Shown in pieces: positions 1 to 8,103 of a DNA stretch of 64,000 nucleotides. This DNA is from Aquibium oceanicum (GTDB lineage Bacteria > Pseudomonadota > Alphaproteobacteria > Rhizobiales > Rhizobiaceae): the NCBI RefSeq assembly GCF_001889605.1, contig NZ_CP018171.1, forward strand, positions 1,426,001-1,490,000, in the 5' to 3' direction. The position numbers and the translations under genes are program-made. The notes under the pieces are model-generated. The model did not search any database. It was given only the letters and a program-made list of their open reading frames with translations, and was not told the origin of the DNA. How positions within the stretch are numbered: the first letter of the stretch is position 1; every line of letters starts with the position of its first letter.

Positions 1-837
1 ATCAATCTCGCCCTGCACGTCACGGGCAGGCGGGCCGATGGCTACCATCTCCTCGAAACGCTCGCGGTCTTCTGCGAGCTCGGCGACCGGCTCGAGTTCC
101 GCGCCGCGCGCAAGGACGCCTTCGCGATTACCGGCCGCTTCGGCGCCGGGCTTTCCGATGATGACAACCTCGTTCTTCGCGCCCGCGACCGCCTGCGGCA
201 GAAAACCGGCGCCGCACGCTGCCCGCCGGTGTCCATCCTGCTCGAAAAGAATCTCCCCGTCGCTTCCGGCATGGGCGGCGGATCGAGCGACGCGGCGGCC
301 ACCCTGCGCGGCCTCTCGCGACTATGGGACCTGCATCTTTCCAATCCGGCACTCACCGAACTTGGCGCCGCGCTCGGGGCCGACGTGCCGATGTGTCTCG
401 CCGCGCACCCCCTCGTCGCTTGGGGAATCGGCGAGAAACTCGCCCCGCTGGAGGACTGGCCGGCGCTGGACATGGTGCTGGTCAACCCGGCAATGGCCGT
501 TTCGACCCCCGACGTCTTCCGCCGGCTCGAAAGCCGCGAGAACCCGCCGCTCGGCGTACCCCCGCGACAGGCGGATTACCGCGCCGCCTGTTTCTGGCTC
601 GCCGGCACACGCAACGATCTCGAAGCCCCGGCTCGCTCGATCGTTCCGGAGATCGGGCAGGCGCTTGACGCGCTGCGCGAGGCGGGCGCAGGCTTCGCGC
701 GGATGACCGGGTCGGGCGCCACCTGCTTTGGCCTTTTTTCCGGACCCCGGGCCGCCGGGCAGGCCGCGGCCGGTATCCGCGACCGGCACCCAGACTGGTT
801 CGTGGAACCGACGAGAACCATGGGAGCGCCTGCATGA
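1..837 (+). CDS. ispE: 4-diphosphocytidyl-2-C-methyl-D-erythritol kinase (5' partial)
   Basis: This GHMP-family kinase phosphorylates CDP-methylerythritol, the fourth step of the MEP route to isoprenoid precursors, in the cytosol. The reading frame is open from base 1 and begins INLALHVTGRRADGYH, the usual IspE N-terminal motif, so roughly a dozen residues lie outside the window. The GHMP ATP-binding loop GMGGGSSDAAA is at about residues 91-101 of the visible part, and the C-terminal MTGSGATCFGLF motif is present. There are 278 visible residues, matching the family length minus a short N-terminus. The stop overlaps the moaB start (ATGA), suggesting co-translation. dxs and ispH of the same pathway also lie in this window but are not linked. 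Confidence 0.95.
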   Translation: MNLALHVTGRRADGYHLLETLAVFCELGDRLEFRAARKDAFAITGRFGAGLSDDDNLVLRARDRLRQKTGAARCPPVSILLEKNLPVASGMGGGSSDAAATLRGLSRLWDLHLSNPALTELGAALGADVPMCLAAHPLVAWGIGEKLAPLEDWPALDMVLVNPAMAVSTPDVFRRLESRENPPLGVPPRQADYRAACFWLAGTRNDLEAPARSIVPEIGQALDALREAGAGFARMTGSGATCFGLFSGPRAAGQAAAGIRDRHPDWFVEPTRTMGAPA

Positions 838-1394
838 GCCTGGAACGTCTGGACGAGACCCGCCCCTTTCTCCCCGTCGGCATCGCTGTGCTGACCGTCT
901 CCGACACGCGCACGATGGACGAGGACAAGTCGGGCCGCACGCTGGCCGAACGCATCGGCGAGGCCGGCCACCGTCTCGCCGACCGCGGCATCGTCACCGA
1001 CGACAAGGAAAAGATTGCCGCGATCGTTCTGGAATGGTCGCGCGACCCCGCCGTCGACGTCGTCATCACCACGGGCGGCACCGGCTTCACCGGCCGCGAC
1101 GTGACGCCCGAGGCGCTGGAGCCGCTGTTCGAGAAGCGGATGGACGGCTTCTCCGAAGTCTTCCACCGCATCTCCTATGACAAGATCGGCACTTCGACGA
1201 TCCAGAGCCGCGCCACCGGCGGGCTGATCAACCAGACCTTCGTCTTCGTGCTGCCCGGCTCTCCCGGAGCCTGCCGGGACGCCTGGGACGGCATTTTGAA
1301 AGCGCAGCTCGACTACCGCCACATGCCGTGCAACTTCGTAGAGATCATGCCTCGGCTGGACGAGCACCTGAAGCGCGGCGGCACCGTCGTCTGA
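834..1394 (+). CDS. moaB: Molybdenum cofactor biosynthesis protein B
   Basis: A member of the MoaB/Mog family, which handles molybdopterin, with adenylyltransferase-type activity in the related MogA and Cnx1 proteins. Visible signatures are the strand TVSDTRT near residue 20, the loop TTGGTGFTGRDVTPEA near residues 80-95, and LPGSPGACRDAWDG near residue 140. The length of 186 residues fits MoaB. The ATG overlaps the ispE stop, so the two are probably co-transcribed. No other moa or moe gene is in the window, so the cofactor pathway is scattered here. The family call is firm; the exact biochemical step is family knowledge and is debated for MoaB. Confidence 0.93.
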   Translation: MSLERLDETRPFLPVGIAVLTVSDTRTMDEDKSGRTLAERIGEAGHRLADRGIVTDDKEKIAAIVLEWSRDPAVDVVITTGGTGFTGRDVTPEALEPLFEKRMDGFSEVFHRISYDKIGTSTIQSRATGGLINQTFVFVLPGSPGACRDAWDGILKAQLDYRHMPCNFVEIMPRLDEHLKRGGTVV

Positions 1395-1406
1395 GGCCGG
1401 CTGGCT

Positions 1407-1943
1407 TCAGCCGATCTCCGAGATCCGGCGCCTGTTCTGCTTGATTTCGGCGGGGATGATTTCCGCACCGATGCGCTGGCCCGAGATGCGGCGGGCAAAT
1501 GCGTCCACCTCGTCGCCCGGTCTCAGCTTCGCCAGCGCCTGCGGCTTGCTCACCAGCAGGCCTTCCGCCAGCGGCCGTCTGCGGGAAAACCAGCGCGAGG
1601 GGAACCACGCGTCGGACGACCGTGAGCGCAGGAAGCGTCCGGGCGTGGTACGGCGTCCGACATGGGCGACCACTGCGTCGATCCAGCCATCCGTGAGCTT
1701 CGCGCCGGGCTCCATGAACAGCAGCCAGTCGCCTTTGGCGCACCGCATTCCGGCGGCGAGTTCGCCGTTCGGGATCAGCGCGCAACCGGCATGGTCAGCG
1801 ACTGCCTTGGTGTGGTCCGTCGAGCCCCTGTCGTGCACCAACACTTCGCGCACGACTCCTTCCACGGCGCCGGAAACCAGCGACATCAACGTGCGCGCGA
1901 GCGCATCCTCGTCGTTGCGCGTCTCGATGAGCACCGTCAACAT
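1407..1943 (-). CDS. Family 2 (GT-A) glycosyltransferase
   Basis: A 178-residue protein opening with MLTVLIETRNDEDALARTL, the usual first strand and helix of GT-A glycosyltransferases. VLVHDRGSTDHT near residue 37 is a variant of the DDGSxDxT nucleotide-sugar motif. A block near residues 70-85 (GDWLLFMEPGAKLTDGW) matches the region holding the metal-binding DxD in family 2, here changed to MEPGA, so metal binding may differ. No membrane segment is seen, and the protein is shorter than typical family 2 enzymes. Convergent with moaB and divergent from the radical SAM gene. Donor and acceptor are unknown. Confidence 0.75.
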   Translation of the reverse strand: MLTVLIETRNDEDALARTLMSLVSGAVEGVVREVLVHDRGSTDHTKAVADHAGCALIPNGELAAGMRCAKGDWLLFMEPGAKLTDGWIDAVVAHVGRRTTPGRFLRSRSSDAWFPSRWFSRRRPLAEGLLVSKPQALAKLRPGDEVDAFARRISGQRIGAEIIPAEIKQNRRRISEIG

Positions 1944-2005
1944 CCCTTTCGCTTAGCCGAAAGATTAGCCGAATTCCAGCGCTGCACCGCACAACGAGAA
2001 AGTTC

Positions 2006-2034
2006 TTGATTTGTTCTCATTCGGTGAATAGGAA
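2006..2034 (+). promoter_or_regulatory. Candidate sigma-70-type promoter for the radical SAM gene
   Basis: TTGATT at 2006-2011 and TAGGAA at 2029-2034 are separated by exactly 17 bases, in the 139-base gap between two divergent genes and about 50 bases before the radical SAM start. Matches to both consensus boxes are partial and no start-site data exist, so this is only a plausible candidate. Confidence 0.3.
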
Positions 2035-2082
2035 TAGTTTCATCGAAACGACGATTCCCCGGGCCACCGGACGGAGACGAGA

Positions 2083-3237
2083 ATGGAACAGATCGCACGC
2101 GCGGACATTGCCGCTTTTACAAGCGGAGACAGCGGATTGGCCAACGCCATGATCGAGCAGAGCGGTGTCAGGGTCGGCGGCGAACGGCGGCGCGGCCGCG
2201 CTGCGGGGATCAATCCGGCCGGCCGCTTCGAGGCGATCCGGCGCGACGTCTTCGACGACGGTTGGAACACGCTGGAAGACCTGCCGCCGTTCAAGACCGA
2301 GGTGCAGGCGGAAAAGCCGCGCACGATCATCACGCGCAACGAATCTCCCGACATTTCCTTCGATCGCTCGATCAATCCCTATCGCGGCTGCGAGCACGGT
2401 TGCGTCTACTGCTTCGCGCGGCCCACACACGGGTACATGGGGCTGTCCGCCGGGCTCGATTTCGAATCGAAGCTTTTCTCCAAGCCGGACGCCGCGAAGC
2501 TCCTGGAACGTGAGCTCGGCAAGGAGGGCTATCAGCCCAAGACCATCGCGATCGGCACAAACACCGATCCCTACCAGCCGATCGAAAAGCAGTACCGCAT
2601 CATGCGCGAAGTGCTCGAGGTTCTGGAAGCGCACGACCATCCTGTCGGCATCGTCACCAAGTCGGCGCTGGTGACCCGCGACGCGGATATCCTGGGACGC
2701 ATGGCGGAGAAGGGCCTCGCCAAGGTCGCATTCTCGGTGACGTCGCTCGACCGCCGGCTCGCCCGCACCATGGAGCCGCGCGCCGCCACCCCTACCCGAC
2801 GCCTGGAGGCGATGAAGGCGCTGGCCGGCGCGGGGATACCGGTGTCGGTCATGGTGGCGCCCGTCGTGCCGGGCCTCACCGACCACGAGGTGGAGCGCAT
2901 CCTGGAATCGGCCGAAGCCATGGGGGCCCGCGAAGCCGGCTACATCATCCTGCGGCTGCCGCTGGAGGTGAGCCCGATCTTCAAGGACTGGCTGCTCCGG
3001 CACTATCCCGATCGCTACCGGCACGTGATGTCGCTGGTGCGCTCCATGCGCGAGGGCAAGGACTACGATGCCAGCTGGGGAACCCGCATGAAGGGCACCG
3101 GTCCCTATGCCTGGCAGATCGGCCGTCGCTTCGAGATCGCCGCGCGCCGCCTAGGCCTCAACCGCTCCAAGCTGACGCTCCGCACCGATCTCTTCAAGCC
3201 GCCGGTCCGTGCTGGAGAGCAGTTGATGCTGCTCTGA
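2083..3237 (+). CDS. PA0069-family radical SAM protein
   Basis: A 384-residue radical SAM enzyme. RGCEHGCVYCF carries the CxxxCxxC cluster motif at Cys103, Cys107 and Cys110; these would bind the 4Fe-4S cluster that cleaves S-adenosylmethionine. TNTDPYQPIEKQYRIMR and the SVTSLDRRLARTMEPRA block are typical of the PA0069/Rv2578c branch related to SplB-like repair enzymes. The substrate of this branch is not established to my knowledge. It starts at an ATG preceded by GGAGACGA and stands alone between a divergent glycosyltransferase and a long non-coding stretch, so it is probably monocistronic. Confidence 0.9.
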   Translation: MEQIARADIAAFTSGDSGLANAMIEQSGVRVGGERRRGRAAGINPAGRFEAIRRDVFDDGWNTLEDLPPFKTEVQAEKPRTIITRNESPDISFDRSINPYRGCEHGCVYCFARPTHGYMGLSAGLDFESKLFSKPDAAKLLERELGKEGYQPKTIAIGTNTDPYQPIEKQYRIMREVLEVLEAHDHPVGIVTKSALVTRDADILGRMAEKGLAKVAFSVTSLDRRLARTMEPRAATPTRRLEAMKALAGAGIPVSVMVAPVVPGLTDHEVERILESAEAMGAREAGYIILRLPLEVSPIFKDWLLRHYPDRYRHVMSLVRSMREGKDYDASWGTRMKGTGPYAWQIGRRFEIAARRLGLNRSKLTLRTDLFKPPVRAGEQLMLL

Positions 3238-3642
3238 GCCCGTCTCCGGAGAGCGCGAACAAACAGCATGAACTGGAAGCGTTGCGGACGGATCGCAAAG
3301 GTCTGCGCCGCTCCCGCTTCCCAGCCCGCCGCTCTCCGCAACAGCCTTCCGTCCGGCCCGTCCCCCCCGTCCCCGGCCTGACGGCGCCCTCCCGGTCCGC
3401 CCCTCCGGGAGGGCTTTTTTCCTTCGGTGCCCGCCCTTGTGTGGTCGCCGCACAGCCCGAAGAGCATGTGCTACGCCCGTGCCGGTTGCAATCCGCTAAC
3501 CATCGAACGGATCAGCAAAATTTAACCCAACTTCTTAAGGCCGCCGGTAAGGCTGGCGCGCTAGTCTGCAGACATAACGAGGCCGGAAACAATCCGGCCC
3601 GCGAGGACCGCAAGAACGGCTCTCAGGGAAGCAGGAAGGCGA
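3238..3642. other. 405-base non-coding stretch with a strong terminator
   Basis: No credible gene. It contains a rho-independent terminator at 3386-3422. A second, weaker hairpin lies upstream of the DUF6101 gene: GGCCGG at 3581-3586 pairs with CCGGCC at 3594-3599. The stretch after 3515 is locally AT-rich (AAAATTTAACCC) and is the likely promoter region of the DUF6101 gene. A small RNA ending at the terminator is possible. Confidence 0.5.
3386..3422 (+). terminator. Rho-independent terminator
   Basis: A 10-bp perfect stem, GCCCTCCCGG (3386-3395) pairing with CCGGGAGGGC (3405-3414), with a 9-base loop and a run of six T (3415-3420). It lies 149 bases after the radical SAM stop, so it either ends a long 3' untranslated region or ends an unannotated small transcript. 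Confidence 0.8.
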
Positions 3643-4209
3643 ATGATGAACTCGGTGACCAACCCCGCGTGGGCTGGCCGCGCATTGCGGCTCGACCCTT
3701 TCAGACTGCCGCAAGTGACGAGCTTTTCCGCACGCGACGACATGGGCGAGGTCACCGTGACTATCGACCGGCGCGGCGCGGTGATGCGGCGCATGCTGGT
3801 GCGCTCGGGGCTGCCGGTGTCGATCCTGTTGCCGGCGCGCACTTTCAGAGGCGTCGCCGCGCGTGCGATCGAGGAGGGCGACGGCAGCGTCACGGTGACG
3901 CTCGAACTCCTCCACTCCGACCCCATGTTGTGCATACCGTTGCTGGTCGCCTACGATCTTGACGACGTCGCGGCCGACTGGCGGGCCTGGGCGGAAGCCT
4001 ATCGCCTGCCGATGCTTCTCATTGAGGCCGACGGCATCGCCCGCACGTTGGAGGAATCGCTGTCGGCGGCCGCCAAGGCCGCGCCGATCCAGCGTCGCAA
4101 GCGCGTCGGTTCGCAGCCGCGCCGCCCGCGCTTTCTTGCCCGCCGCAAGGCCGCCACGCTCGGCCTGCGTCTCGTTATCAGCGGCGAGGAGATCATCGCC
4201 CGCTCGTGA
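3643..4209 (+). CDS. DUF6101 family protein
   Basis: A 188-residue protein of unknown function, of a type I associate with Hyphomicrobiales. The N-terminal two thirds alternate basic and acidic beta-strand-like segments (VTVTIDRRGAVMRRML, SVTVTLELLHSDP), followed by a helical AWAEAYRLPML region and a basic tail rich in Arg. No signal peptide, membrane segment or catalytic motif is visible, so it is probably cytosolic. The start is one of two adjacent ATGs after CAGGAAGGCGA, a good ribosome site. It is convergent with ubiA, 15 bases away. The name rests on memory of the family. Confidence 0.7.
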   Translation: MMNSVTNPAWAGRALRLDPFRLPQVTSFSARDDMGEVTVTIDRRGAVMRRMLVRSGLPVSILLPARTFRGVAARAIEEGDGSVTVTLELLHSDPMLCIPLLVAYDLDDVAADWRAWAEAYRLPMLLIEADGIARTLEESLSAAAKAAPIQRRKRVGSQPRRPRFLARRKAATLGLRLVISGEEIIARS

Positions 4210-4224
4210 GGCGGGCGGTTCCGC

Positions 4225-5208
4225 TCAAAACTGCGGGCTGATCGTCGCCCAGATCCCGGCACCGACGAAGCCCAGGAAGACCAGCCAGCCCACGACGTTG
4301 TTCGACCGGAATAGCCGCAGGCACTGGTCGGGATCGTCGATGTCGAGCGCTTGCACCTGACGCATCATGTGGGCGCCAGCCGCTAGAAGCCCCGCCAGTG
4401 CGGGAAACGGCGCCATGGCCGAGGCGCAGGCAGCCCCCATCAGTACCAGCGCCCCGCCGTAGAGGCCGATCAGCCAGGGCTTGGTCCGTTCACCGAACAG
4501 TCGCGCCGTGGAGCGAACGCCGACCACGGCGTCGTCCTCCTTGTCCTGATGCGCATAGATCGTGTCGTAGCCGATCACCCACAGGATCGAACCGGCGTAA
4601 AGCAGCAGCGCCGGCGAGCCGAGTTCCCCGAAGGCCGCCGCCCAGCCCATCAGCGCACCCCAGGAGAAGGCGAGCCCCAGCCCGAACTGAGGCCAGTCGG
4701 TGAAGCGCTTCATGAAGGGATAGATCGCCACGACGGCCAGCGAAGCGACGCCGAGCAGGATGGTGAAGCCGTTGAACTGTACCAGCACAACGAGCCCGAT
4801 CAGCGCCTGCGCGATCAGGAACGCCCAGGCCTGCCGCCGCGTGACCTTTCCCGATGGCAACGGCCGCGAACGCGTGCGCTCGACGCCGGCATCGATGTCC
4901 TCGTCGGCGAGATCGTTCCAGGTGCAGCCCGCGCCGCGCATCGCCATCGCGCCGACGAGGAACAGCACGAGGTGCCACGGGTTCGGCAACAGGCTCAGCA
5001 CCGGATCGCCCGGCCGCGCATGTGCGATCGCCGCGAGTGCCGCCGACCACCAGCAGGGCCAGAGGAGCAGCTGCCAGCCGATCGGCCTGTCCCACCGCGC
5101 CAGCTGCGCATAGGGCCAGGCCCGCTGCGGCAGGGCGCGGTAAACCCAATGCCGGCTCGGGGCATCGGCAACGCGCCCCTGGGCGTCACGGGATTGGATC
5201 GTCTCCAT
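4225..5208 (-). CDS. ubiA: 4-hydroxybenzoate octaprenyltransferase
   Basis: An integral membrane prenyltransferase that attaches the polyprenyl tail to 4-hydroxybenzoate in ubiquinone synthesis. The two Mg-diphosphate motifs are visible: NDLADEDIDAGVERTRSRPL near residues 90-109 and GYDTIYAHQDKEDD near residues 207-220. Between and after them are about eight to nine hydrophobic segments. The frame is open far upstream, but only the start METIQSRDAQG (327 residues) gives the normal family length. The upstream part is antisense to purD and is rejected. Divergent from purD; the product feeds the quinone pool used by the respiratory chain. Confidence 0.95.
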   Translation of the reverse strand: METIQSRDAQGRVADAPSRHWVYRALPQRAWPYAQLARWDRPIGWQLLLWPCWWSAALAAIAHARPGDPVLSLLPNPWHLVLFLVGAMAMRGAGCTWNDLADEDIDAGVERTRSRPLPSGKVTRRQAWAFLIAQALIGLVVLVQFNGFTILLGVASLAVVAIYPFMKRFTDWPQFGLGLAFSWGALMGWAAAFGELGSPALLLYAGSILWVIGYDTIYAHQDKEDDAVVGVRSTARLFGERTKPWLIGLYGGALVLMGAACASAMAPFPALAGLLAAGAHMMRQVQALDIDDPDQCLRLFRSNNVVGWLVFLGFVGAGIWATISPQF

Positions 5209-5319
5209 GCCGGGTTGAGTGGCAGGGCAGGGCGGGCGCGTCAAGAAGCCCTTTCCCTTGACCCGCCCCTCCCGCCGGCCTAGGCGGTCACGGCAACCGA
5301 GACAGCGGGGAACCGGGAC

Positions 5320-6600
5320 ATGAACGTGCTTCTGATCGGGTCGGGCGGACGCGAACATGCGCTGGCCTGGAAGCTCGCCGCCTCGCCGATGCTGACGAAG
5401 CTCTACGCCGCGCCCGGCAATCCCGGAATCGCACGCGAGGCCGAATGCGTGGCGCTGGACGCGGCCGACCACGACGCCATGTTGTCTTTCTGTCGTACGA
5501 ACGCGATCGACCTCGTGGTGGTCGGACCCGAAGCGCCGCTGGTGGCGGGGCTCGCAGACCATCTGCGAGACGGCGGCATAGCCGTCTTCGGTCCCTCGGC
5601 CGAGGCCGCACGGCTCGAGGGCTCCAAGGGCTACACCAAGGACCTCTGCGCCCGCATGGACATCCCGACCGCCGCCTACCGCCGCTTCAACAACGCTCCG
5701 AAGGCGAAAGCCTATCTGAGAGATATCGGCGCGCCGGTGGTGGTCAAGGCAGACGGACTGGCGGCCGGCAAGGGCGTTACGGTGGCGATGACCCTCGAGG
5801 AGGCGCTCTCGGCCGTCGACGACTGCTTCGAGGGCGCCTTCGGCGGAGCAGGCGCCGAGGTGGTGGTGGAGGAATTCCTCACAGGGGAGGAGGCGAGCTT
5901 CTTTTGCCTGTGCGACGGAAAGATCGCGCTGCCCCTCGGGACCGCGCAGGACCACAAGCGCGTTGGCGAAGGCGACACGGGGCCGAACACCGGCGGCATG
6001 GGCGCCTATTCGCCCGCCTCGGTGATGACGCCGGAACTCGTCGACCAGGTGATGCGCGAGATCGTCGAACCCACCATGCGCGGCATGGCCGAGGCCGGCG
6101 CGCCGTTCTCCGGCGTGCTCTACGCCGGGCTGATGCTCACGTCGGACGGGCCCAAGCTTATCGAATACAACGTCCGCTTCGGTGATCCCGAATGCCAGGT
6201 GCTGATGATGCGGCTGAAGGACGACCTCCTGGTGCTCCTGAAGGCCGCCGCCGACGGCCAGCTCGGCCACATGTCGGTGCGCTGGCGCGACGAGGCGGCG
6301 CTCACCGTGGTGATGGCCGCGAAGGGCTATCCCGGTACGCCCGAAAAGGGTGGTGCCATCCGCGGCCTGGCCGAAGCGGGATCCGGTGGCGTCGAGGTCT
6401 TCCACGCCGGCACCGCGGAGAAGGACGGCGCGATCGTGGCCAATGGCGGCCGCGTGCTCAACGTTACCGCCACCGGCCGCACGGTCGCCGAGGCGCGCGA
6501 CAAGGCCTATGCCGCGGTCGAGCGGATCGACTGGCCCCAAGGCTTCTGTCGCCGCGACATCGGCTGGCGCGAGATCGAGCGGGAGACGGCGGGCGCCTGA
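5320..6600 (+). CDS. purD: Phosphoribosylamine-glycine ligase
   Basis: Purine biosynthesis enzyme that couples ATP hydrolysis to joining glycine and phosphoribosylamine. The 426-residue protein opens with [20 protein letters not shown], the diagnostic PurD N-terminus. ATP-grasp features follow: [17 protein letters not shown] near residue 140, [13 protein letters not shown] near residue 225, and the metal-binding [13 protein letters not shown] near residue 285. Length and domain order are normal. It lies divergent from ubiA, with a 111-base gap that must hold both promoters. Confidence 0.97.
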   Translation: MNVLLIGSGGREHALAWKLAASPMLTKLYAAPGNPGIAREAECVALDAADHDAMLSFCRTNAIDLVVVGPEAPLVAGLADHLRDGGIAVFGPSAEAARLEGSKGYTKDLCARMDIPTAAYRRFNNAPKAKAYLRDIGAPVVVKADGLAAGKGVTVAMTLEEALSAVDDCFEGAFGGAGAEVVVEEFLTGEEASFFCLCDGKIALPLGTAQDHKRVGEGDTGPNTGGMGAYSPASVMTPELVDQVMREIVEPTMRGMAEAGAPFSGVLYAGLMLTSDGPKLIEYNVRFGDPECQVLMMRLKDDLLVLLKAAADGQLGHMSVRWRDEAALTVVMAAKGYPGTPEKGGAIRGLAEAGSGGVEVFHAGTAEKDGAIVANGGRVLNVTATGRTVAEARDKAYAAVERIDWPQGFCRRDIGWREIERETAGA

Positions 6601-6925
6601 ACGCCACTCTCGGAGGGAAGCCATCGGCCGTCGCAGCGGCACGCTGCTCTTGCGGCCTCACTCACCGCCCTTGCATTCGCCCCGGATAAGGCCTACCTGA
6701 AGAGTGCGTTGATTTGGCCGACTTGGCTGTAGCGGTGTCAGAGACCCGCCATTTACCCCCGAATTCACGATAGCGACCGCGCGCGCCGAATGGCGCGGCA
6801 GGTCGTTTCGTCCGGACACGGAACCTGTCCCGGCGCTGACCACGGATGTACTGGCAGCCCGGTGGCGTTCCGGTTCGGACACGAACAATAAGCGGCCCGC
6901 TTGCGTTGCCGCGGGGGAGCCGACC
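6601..6925. other. 325-base non-coding region
   Basis: No convincing gene. A short hairpin CGCGCC-GAAT-GGCGCG lies at 6782-6797. Two similar segments containing CGGACACG (around 6817-6824 and 6877-6884) form an imperfect repeat before the small-gene cluster. The region probably contains the promoter of that cluster, but I cannot point to a clear -35/-10 pair. Confidence 0.4.
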
Positions 6926-7183
6926 GTGACGACACGCACCACGCAGACCACCGTCGCCTTCTCCTCGCCCTTCCTGCTGCCCGGCTTCGACCAGCCGCAA
7001 CCCGCCGGAGACTATCTCGTCGATCATGACGAGGAAGCGATCGAGGGGCCTTCCCACATCGCGTGGCTGCGTGTCGCCGCCTTTATCCACCTCCCCGCCG
7101 TCGGTGTCCGTTCGACGACCCGGCGCATGGTGCCCATCACTCCCGGCGATCTCGACGCCGCACTGGAAAAGGACCGCAAATGA
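6926..7183 (+). CDS. Small conserved-looking hypothetical protein, 85 aa
   Basis: I do not recognise a function. The 85-residue product has a polar N-terminus, an acidic centre (AGDYLVDHDEEAIEG) and a helical segment HIAWLRVAAFIHLPAVGV, then a basic stretch. No signal peptide, metal motif or membrane span is clear. Start is GTG at 6926; the preceding CGGGGGAGC is a possible ribosome site 8-10 bases upstream. Its stop TGA shares bases with the ATG of the next gene, so the two are probably translated together. Codon choice looks like the neighbouring genes, supporting a real gene. Confidence 0.65.
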   Translation: MTTRTTQTTVAFSSPFLLPGFDQPQPAGDYLVDHDEEAIEGPSHIAWLRVAAFIHLPAVGVRSTTRRMVPITPGDLDAALEKDRK

Positions 7184-7482
7184 CCATTACTCCAATCAGG
7201 CCCGCGCCGCAGGTGGCCCGACCCGCCCGCCGCGAGGCGCCCACCCACCTCTTCACCATCGGCCAGGCAGTACGCTTCCGGGGTGGTTTCGGGCAGCAGC
7301 CCGCTCGGGCGGAGATCTACTACGTCACGCGCACGCTTCCGCCGCAGGGCGGAACACTGCAGTACCGCATCCGCAACGACGAAGAACGCCACGAGCGGGT
7401 GACGTCGCAGAGCGACCTTGAAGCCGTCCGCGAGCCCGCGGCCGACACCTCCCTCATGGAAAGGACCTTCGGTCATGGCTAA
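7180..7482 (+). CDS. Small hypothetical protein, 100 aa
   Basis: No function recognised. The ATG overlaps the previous stop (ATGA at 7180-7183), which fixes the start better than the longer upstream frame. The N-terminus is Pro/Arg rich; residues 26-66 (FTIGQAVRFRGGFGQ, then AEIYYVTRTLPPQGG and YRIRNDEERHERV) look like a small beta barrel or SH3-like fold, inferred only from alternating hydrophobic residues. The C-terminal FGHG overlaps the start of the next small gene by 8 bases. Probably the second member of a three-gene operon. Confidence 0.65.
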   Translation: MTITPIRPAPQVARPARREAPTHLFTIGQAVRFRGGFGQQPARAEIYYVTRTLPPQGGTLQYRIRNDEERHERVTSQSDLEAVREPAADTSLMERTFGHG

Positions 7483-7618
7483 GGGACAGAAACGCAGCTC
7501 GCGCGAGATCAGAAAGCCGAAGCAGGAGAAGGTGGCTGCTAAGGCCGAACCGACGCTCGGGAGCCAGATCAAGCAGGCGACGAGCGGGACTTCGACGCTG
7601 GCGCGCAAGAAGAGCTGA
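7475..7618 (+). CDS. Very small Lys-rich protein, 47 aa
   Basis: A 47-residue, strongly basic protein beginning MAKGQKRSSREIRKPKQEK and ending LARKKS. I recall similar short MAKGQxRSxREAxKPK-type proteins in Hyphomicrobiales, without assigned function. The ATG at 7475 lies inside the end of the previous gene, with AAGGACC about 10 bases upstream. The high charge suggests an RNA or DNA partner or a disordered peptide; this is inference. Third member of the 6926-7618 cluster. Confidence 0.6.
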   Translation: MAKGQKRSSREIRKPKQEKVAAKAEPTLGSQIKQATSGTSTLARKKS

Positions 7619-7720
7619 CACGGGACGCGGCGGCCGCCGCTGCGGAGCGGCTGGCCAACGGGACTTGATCGCCGCGTGCGCACAAGTGGCCAAGCGGCGA
7701 GACACTTGACATCAGCGAAA

Positions 7721-7756
7721 GCATATCCGATTAGTTATATAACTAAACGGATATGC
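7721..7756. promoter_or_regulatory. 36-bp near-perfect palindrome, likely ArsR-type operator
   Basis: The core TTAGTTATATAACTAA (7731-7746) is a perfect 16-bp palindrome. It is flanked by GCATATCCG (7721-7729) and its exact complement CGGATATGC (7748-7756), leaving a single A/A mismatch at positions 7730/7747. The element ends at the ArsR start codons, and a TATAAC box lies within it at 7738-7743. The obvious reading is an autorepression site for the ArsR-type repressor next to it. Confidence 0.75.
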
Positions 7757-7758
7757 TT

Positions 7759-8103
7759 ATGCCCGACCCACTCTCTCAGACTTTTTCGGCGCTGGCCGAC
7801 CCGACCCGACGGGCGATTCTGGCGGAACTGGCGCGCGGAGAGCGCACGGTGAACCAACTCGTCGAAGGCCGGGGGATGAGCCAGCCGGCGATCTCCAAAC
7901 ATCTCAAGGTCCTGCAGCGGGCCGGGCTGATCGAGCGCGGGCGCGAGGCGCAGACGCGCCCTTGCCGCATCGTGCCCGAAGGGCTCGAGGTCGCGCGGCG
8001 CTGGATCGATCGCTGCCGCGCCGACTGGGAAGAAGCCTTCGGACGGATGGACGCGCTGCTGGCGGCCATGCCGGCGCGGCAAGGGGAGGGAGACCAGCCA
8101 TGA
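7759..8103 (+). CDS. ArsR-family winged-helix transcriptional regulator
   Basis: A 114-residue repressor-type protein. The opening SQTFSALADPTRRAILAEL is the classic ArsR/SmtB first helix, followed by the recognition region GMSQPAISKHLKVLQRAGLIERGR near residues 40-63. No Cys metal-binding motif is present, so it belongs to the non-metal subgroup usually paired with SRPBCC (AHSA1) proteins. The ATG at 7759 is chosen because an in-frame ATG at 7753 lies inside the palindromic operator; either is possible. The stop overlaps the start of the SRPBCC gene (ATGA). Probably autoregulated through 7721-7756; the ligand is unknown. Confidence 0.9.
   Translation: MPDPLSQTFSALADPTRRAILAELARGERTVNQLVEGRGMSQPAISKHLKVLQRAGLIERGREAQTRPCRIVPEGLEVARRWIDRCRADWEEAFGRMDALLAAMPARQGEGDQP

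Noticed and set aside
3522-3540. TTAA...TTAA pair resembling a CtrA binding site (TTAACCCAACTTCTTAA).
   Set aside because: Spacing is nine bases instead of the seven needed for the CtrA consensus.
5209-6642. Upstream extension of the ubiA frame across purD.
   Set aside because: It would more than double the protein; the purD sense frame is certain and METIQS gives the normal UbiA length.
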